Assembly (NCBI GenBank): GCA_017455085.1
Contig: JAFTBT010000095.1
Coordinates: 1 to 8,270 of the forward strand
DNA length: 8,270 nt
Direction: 5' to 3'
DNA from: Synergistaceae bacterium
Lineage (GTDB): Bacteria; Synergistota; Synergistia; Synergistales; Aminobacteriaceae
The notes under the pieces were generated by a model that was not told the DNA's origin, did not search any database, and saw nothing but the letters and a program-made list of their open reading frames with translations. The first letter of the stretch is position 1, and each line of letters begins with the position of its first letter. Shown piece by piece: positions 6,513 to 8,270 of the stretch. The translations under genes and the position numbers were made by a program.

Positions 6513-6705
6513 AGCGTTTTGTGATGGTTTTGACCTCGCGTATCTGTACGGGAAGTTTTTTCTTGGCCGAAATCAATACTCCATCAGCGTCAAGTTTGCC
6601 CAAATAGTGCTGCTTGCTGCGGGGATTGCCCTGATTATTGCGGTAGCTGGTGCACTCGTAGACATAGATTGCATTTCTTACTCTTCTGTGTAGAATATAA
6701 CTCAT
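6513..6705 (-). pseudogene. Truncated IS4/IS1634-type transposase, N-terminal remnant
   Basis: On the minus strand, an ATG at 6703-6705 begins MSYILHRRVRNAIYVYECTS and continues with SYRNNQGNPRSKQHYLGKLD and KKKLPVQIREVKTITKRF. The pattern YVYECxSYRNxxGxPRSKxxYLGKLD is the N-terminal signature of transposases of the IS4/IS1634 type, normally over 400 residues. Only about 64 codons remain. The frame stays open through antisense rsmD to 6067, but that part looks like shadow sequence (Pro/Ser/Gln-rich) and not transposase. The catalytic DDE region is missing, so no activity is expected. AGGAGA at 6712-6717 gives a good ribosome site, and a promoter-like TTGTAA/GATAAT lies upstream. The remnant abuts the rsmD stop. 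No terminal inverted repeats were identified. Confidence 0.75.
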
Positions 6706-6737
6706 AAACATATCTCCTATCATAAAAGACTGCATAA

Positions 6738-6766
6738 ATTATCGCAAAGAGTTCCTGAATTTACAA
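6738..6766 (-). promoter_or_regulatory. Putative promoter of the transposase remnant
   Basis: On the minus strand TTGTAA (6761-6766) is followed after 17 bases by GATAAT (6738-6743), about 33 bases before the remnant's ATG. If active, transcription would continue antisense into rsmD, because no terminator was seen between them. This is a motif reading only. Confidence 0.45.
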
Positions 6767-6783
6767 CTACATTTACAGCTACA
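6760..6783 (+). repeat. 12-bp tandem repeat between remnant and MATE gene
   Basis: TTTACAACTACA (6760-6771) is followed directly by TTTACAGCTACA (6772-6783), 11 of 12 identical, then a short CA run. One unit overlaps the -35 of the minus-strand promoter. It could be chance or a small slippage product; no function is assigned. Confidence 0.45.
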
Positions 6784-6805
6784 CACACACTTCATGAATC
6801 CGGCA

Positions 6806-6833
6806 ATGACATAGATTCTTATCCTGCTATAAT
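6806..6833 (+). promoter_or_regulatory. Promoter of the MATE gene
   Basis: A perfect TATAAT (6828-6833) with TG extension at 6825-6826 lies 16 bases after ATGACA (6806-6811), one mismatch short of TTGACA only at its first base. Initiation would be near 6840. That makes the ATG at 6843 almost leaderless and favours the ATG at 6873. Confidence 0.65.
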
Positions 6834-6857
6834 CACATCAACATGACTATTTTCCGG

Positions 6858-6863
6858 AAAGGA
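6858..6863 (+). promoter_or_regulatory. Ribosome binding site fixing the MATE start
   Basis: AAAGGA lies nine bases before the ATG at 6873. The earlier in-frame ATG at 6843 has no such site and sits at the predicted transcription start. The 10 extra residues it would add (MTIFRKGQDF) are not typical of the family. Confidence 0.75.
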
Positions 6864-6872
6864 CAAGATTTT

Positions 6873-8201
6873 ATGACTTCGCAATCAGTTCGCAGGCAGG
6901 CTATAACCAACATAATTCCTGCAATCATCGTAGAAATTATGATGCTCATCTACAACTTGGCAGATACATTTTTCATCGCACAGATACATGATCCGTTACA
7001 ACTAGCCGCAGTATCAATAGCTGCTCCGGTATTTCTGGTGCTTATCGCAATGGGAATAATCTTCATGGCTGGGGCAATGTCGTATATTTCTCGCTCACTC
7101 GGTGCAGGACACAAGGAACGTGCCGACAACATCGCCGCCTTCTGCGTGTGGGGAAGCCTCGCAACAGGTACAGTGATGGCCGTGATATTCATGTTCTTCA
7201 TCGAGAAAACTTTGCGCCTAATCGGAGCGAGTCCGGAGACGTTCAGGCTTGCGCATAGCTACTTGTCGATCGTGATAGCTTCTGCACCGTTCGTGTTGTT
7301 CTCTATGGCGTGTGGAGGGATCATGCGTGCGGAGGAGCACCCTAAAGCTGCAATGACCGGCCAGATTTTCGGGAACATGCTGAACGTGATTCTTGACCCT
7401 ATTATGATTCTGTGGCTGGGCTGGGGCATAACTGGAGCAGCAATAGCTACAAGTGTGAGCATAGTTATCGGAGCAATGTATTACGCAGGGTATTTTCTGA
7501 CTGGGAGATCGACTATCAGCATACACATCAAGCACTTCAGGATTCGCGGGGGCATATCTTGGGGAGTGCTGGCGATCGGGATTCCGGCGTGTCTGGACCT
7601 GTGGCTGATGAGCTTTGCGCAGATACTCATGAACTCGCTTATGTCTGCGTATGGTGATATGGCTGTTGCGGCCGCTGGTGTAGTGATGAGGATAGACCAG
7701 ATTACGGGGCTGTTTGCTATGGGAGCAGGGCAGGGGACTCAGCCGCTTCTGGGGTTCTGTGTAGGTGCTGAGGACTGGAAAAGGTACAGGGCGATGCTGA
7801 AGTTTGCGCTGAAGTTCACGGTGACGCTGACGTTGGGGATTACGGCGGTGTGCTATGTGTTTACGGGGGAGATAGCGGGAATTTTCTTGACGGAGCCGGA
7901 AGCGTTTGGGTATGCGGTGAAGTTTTTGAGGATAAAGCTGTCGAGCAGTATACTGTTTGCGGTGTTCTTCATATGTGTGAATGCACTTCAGGCTATGGGA
8001 GCTGGGAAGGCGTCGCTGATTCTGAGTGTGTGCAGGCAATTGGTGTTGTATATGCCGCTTTTGTTGATGATGAATCATTTCTTTGGTGAGTACGGGATAA
8101 TCTGGGCGTTGCCGATAGCGGAATTGTTGTCGCTTTTGCAGACGGTTATAATCTACGGTAAGATAATCTACGATCCCCGAAAGCTGATATATTCTGCGTG
8201 A
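6873..8201 (+). CDS. MATE-family multidrug efflux transporter
   Basis: This is a 442-residue inner-membrane protein of normal MATE length, with about 12 hydrophobic segments in two six-helix halves. Such pumps export cationic drugs or metabolites using a Na+ or H+ gradient. Family marks seen: IYNLADTFFIAQ near residue 27, SYISRSLGAGHKERA in the helix 2-3 loop, GGIMRAEEHPKAAM with the following GNMLNVILDPIMI (the MATE RAEG/LNxxLDP signature), and in the second half MRIDQITGLFAMGAGQGTQPLLGF, the mirror of the first half. It resembles the MepA/DinF-like prokaryotic branch; the substrate is not deducible. It has its own extended -10 promoter and Shine-Dalgarno. The 5' third of the gene favours A/C-ending codons, while the 3' half strongly favours G-ending ones. 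An in-frame second copy of the gene end begins 99 bases downstream and leaves the window. Confidence 0.9.
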   Translation: MTSQSVRRQAITNIIPAIIVEIMMLIYNLADTFFIAQIHDPLQLAAVSIAAPVFLVLIAMGIIFMAGAMSYISRSLGAGHKERADNIAAFCVWGSLATGTVMAVIFMFFIEKTLRLIGASPETFRLAHSYLSIVIASAPFVLFSMACGGIMRAEEHPKAAMTGQIFGNMLNVILDPIMILWLGWGITGAAIATSVSIVIGAMYYAGYFLTGRSTISIHIKHFRIRGGISWGVLAIGIPACLDLWLMSFAQILMNSLMSAYGDMAVAAAGVVMRIDQITGLFAMGAGQGTQPLLGFCVGAEDWKRYRAMLKFALKFTVTLTLGITAVCYVFTGEIAGIFLTEPEAFGYAVKFLRIKLSSSILFAVFFICVNALQAMGAGKASLILSVCRQLVLYMPLLLMMNHFFGEYGIIWALPIAELLSLLQTVIIYGKIIYDPRKLIYSA

Positions 8202-8207
8202 GGCACG

Positions 8208-8270
8208 TTGACTATAGCGGAGTTACTATCGCTTTTGCAGACGGTTATAATCTACGGTAAGATAATCTAC
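8208..8270 (+). repeat. In-frame echo of the MATE gene tail (cut by window end)
   Basis: These 63 bases match 8109-8171 inside the MATE gene at 57 positions; the last 42 (8229-8270) are identical to 8130-8171. The offset is 99 bases, so the frame of the parent is kept across its TGA. The echo reads LTIAELLSLLQTVIIYGKII against LPIAELLSLLQTVIIYGKII. Three of four changed codons are synonymous. The copy continues beyond the window, so whether it becomes a whole gene or only a tail cannot be seen. Confidence 0.85.

Noticed and set aside
6843..6872. Upstream ATG at 6843 as the MATE start
   Set aside because: It lies about three bases after the predicted transcription start and has no ribosome site, while the ATG at 6873 has AAAGGA at nine bases and gives a typical MATE N-terminus.
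7218..8078. 286-residue minus-strand open frame opposite the MATE gene
   Set aside because: It is rich in His, Arg, Gln and Ser with no recognisable domain, and the plus strand encodes a complete MATE protein. It is a codon-bias shadow.
8109..8270. Template/variable repeat pair of a diversity-generating retroelement
   Set aside because: A gene-end repeat with a downstream copy fits the layout, but the mismatches are not adenine-specific (three of six at A in the downstream copy; one of five for the mutase echo), most changes in the MATE copy are synonymous, the target is an integral transporter, and no reverse transcriptase is present.

Overview
The window looks like a chromosomal segment of a Synergistota bacterium (Synergistaceae type). 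The main clue is at the left edge. Two protein C-termini there carry the layout of the Synerg-CTERM sorting signal: a Pro/Asp/Gly/Ser linker, a Gly-Cys-Asp motif, one hydrophobic helix and a short basic tail. A long TrmB overlapping an N-terminally short RsmD would suit that assignment, but I could not check this by search.

Layout. Positions 1-144 hold the end of a surface protein with the sorting signal, closed by a strong rho-independent terminator (178-206). Positions 220-682 hold a decayed relative of the same class: no N-terminus, one in-frame stop, one frameshift. Positions 683-810 show nothing I can support. On the minus strand, 811-1524 encodes a secreted or membrane-anchored Tim44-domain protein. 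A divergent control region (about 1525-1632) separates it from a plus-strand unit: a 45-residue membrane peptide (1633-1770), an overlapping membrane SpoIIE/PP2C phosphatase (1760-3538) and a phosphomannomutase/phosphoglucomutase (3561-4937). After 158 bases come trmB (5096-6034) and rsmD (6021-6512), which overlap by 14 bases. A truncated IS transposase on the minus strand (about 6513-6705) sits directly against the rsmD stop. A MATE efflux transporter (6873-8201) follows with its own promoter.

How the genes fit together. The mutase supplies hexose-1-phosphates for envelope polysaccharides. The phosphatase is probably the output end of an envelope-sensing partner switch, but no anti-sigma or anti-anti-sigma gene lies in the window. 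TrmB and RsmD modify tRNA and 16S rRNA. The MATE pump exports cationic compounds. No CRISPR array, tRNA, rRNA or phage module was seen.

The most unusual structure is a pair of gene-tail echoes. The last codons of the mutase gene reappear 75 bases downstream, and the last codons of the MATE gene reappear 99 bases downstream. Both echoes keep the parent's reading frame. The second runs off the window. Other points of note are the uncatalogued small membrane ORF fused to the phosphatase start, several changed active-site positions in TrmB, and sharp within-gene changes of third-codon base use.
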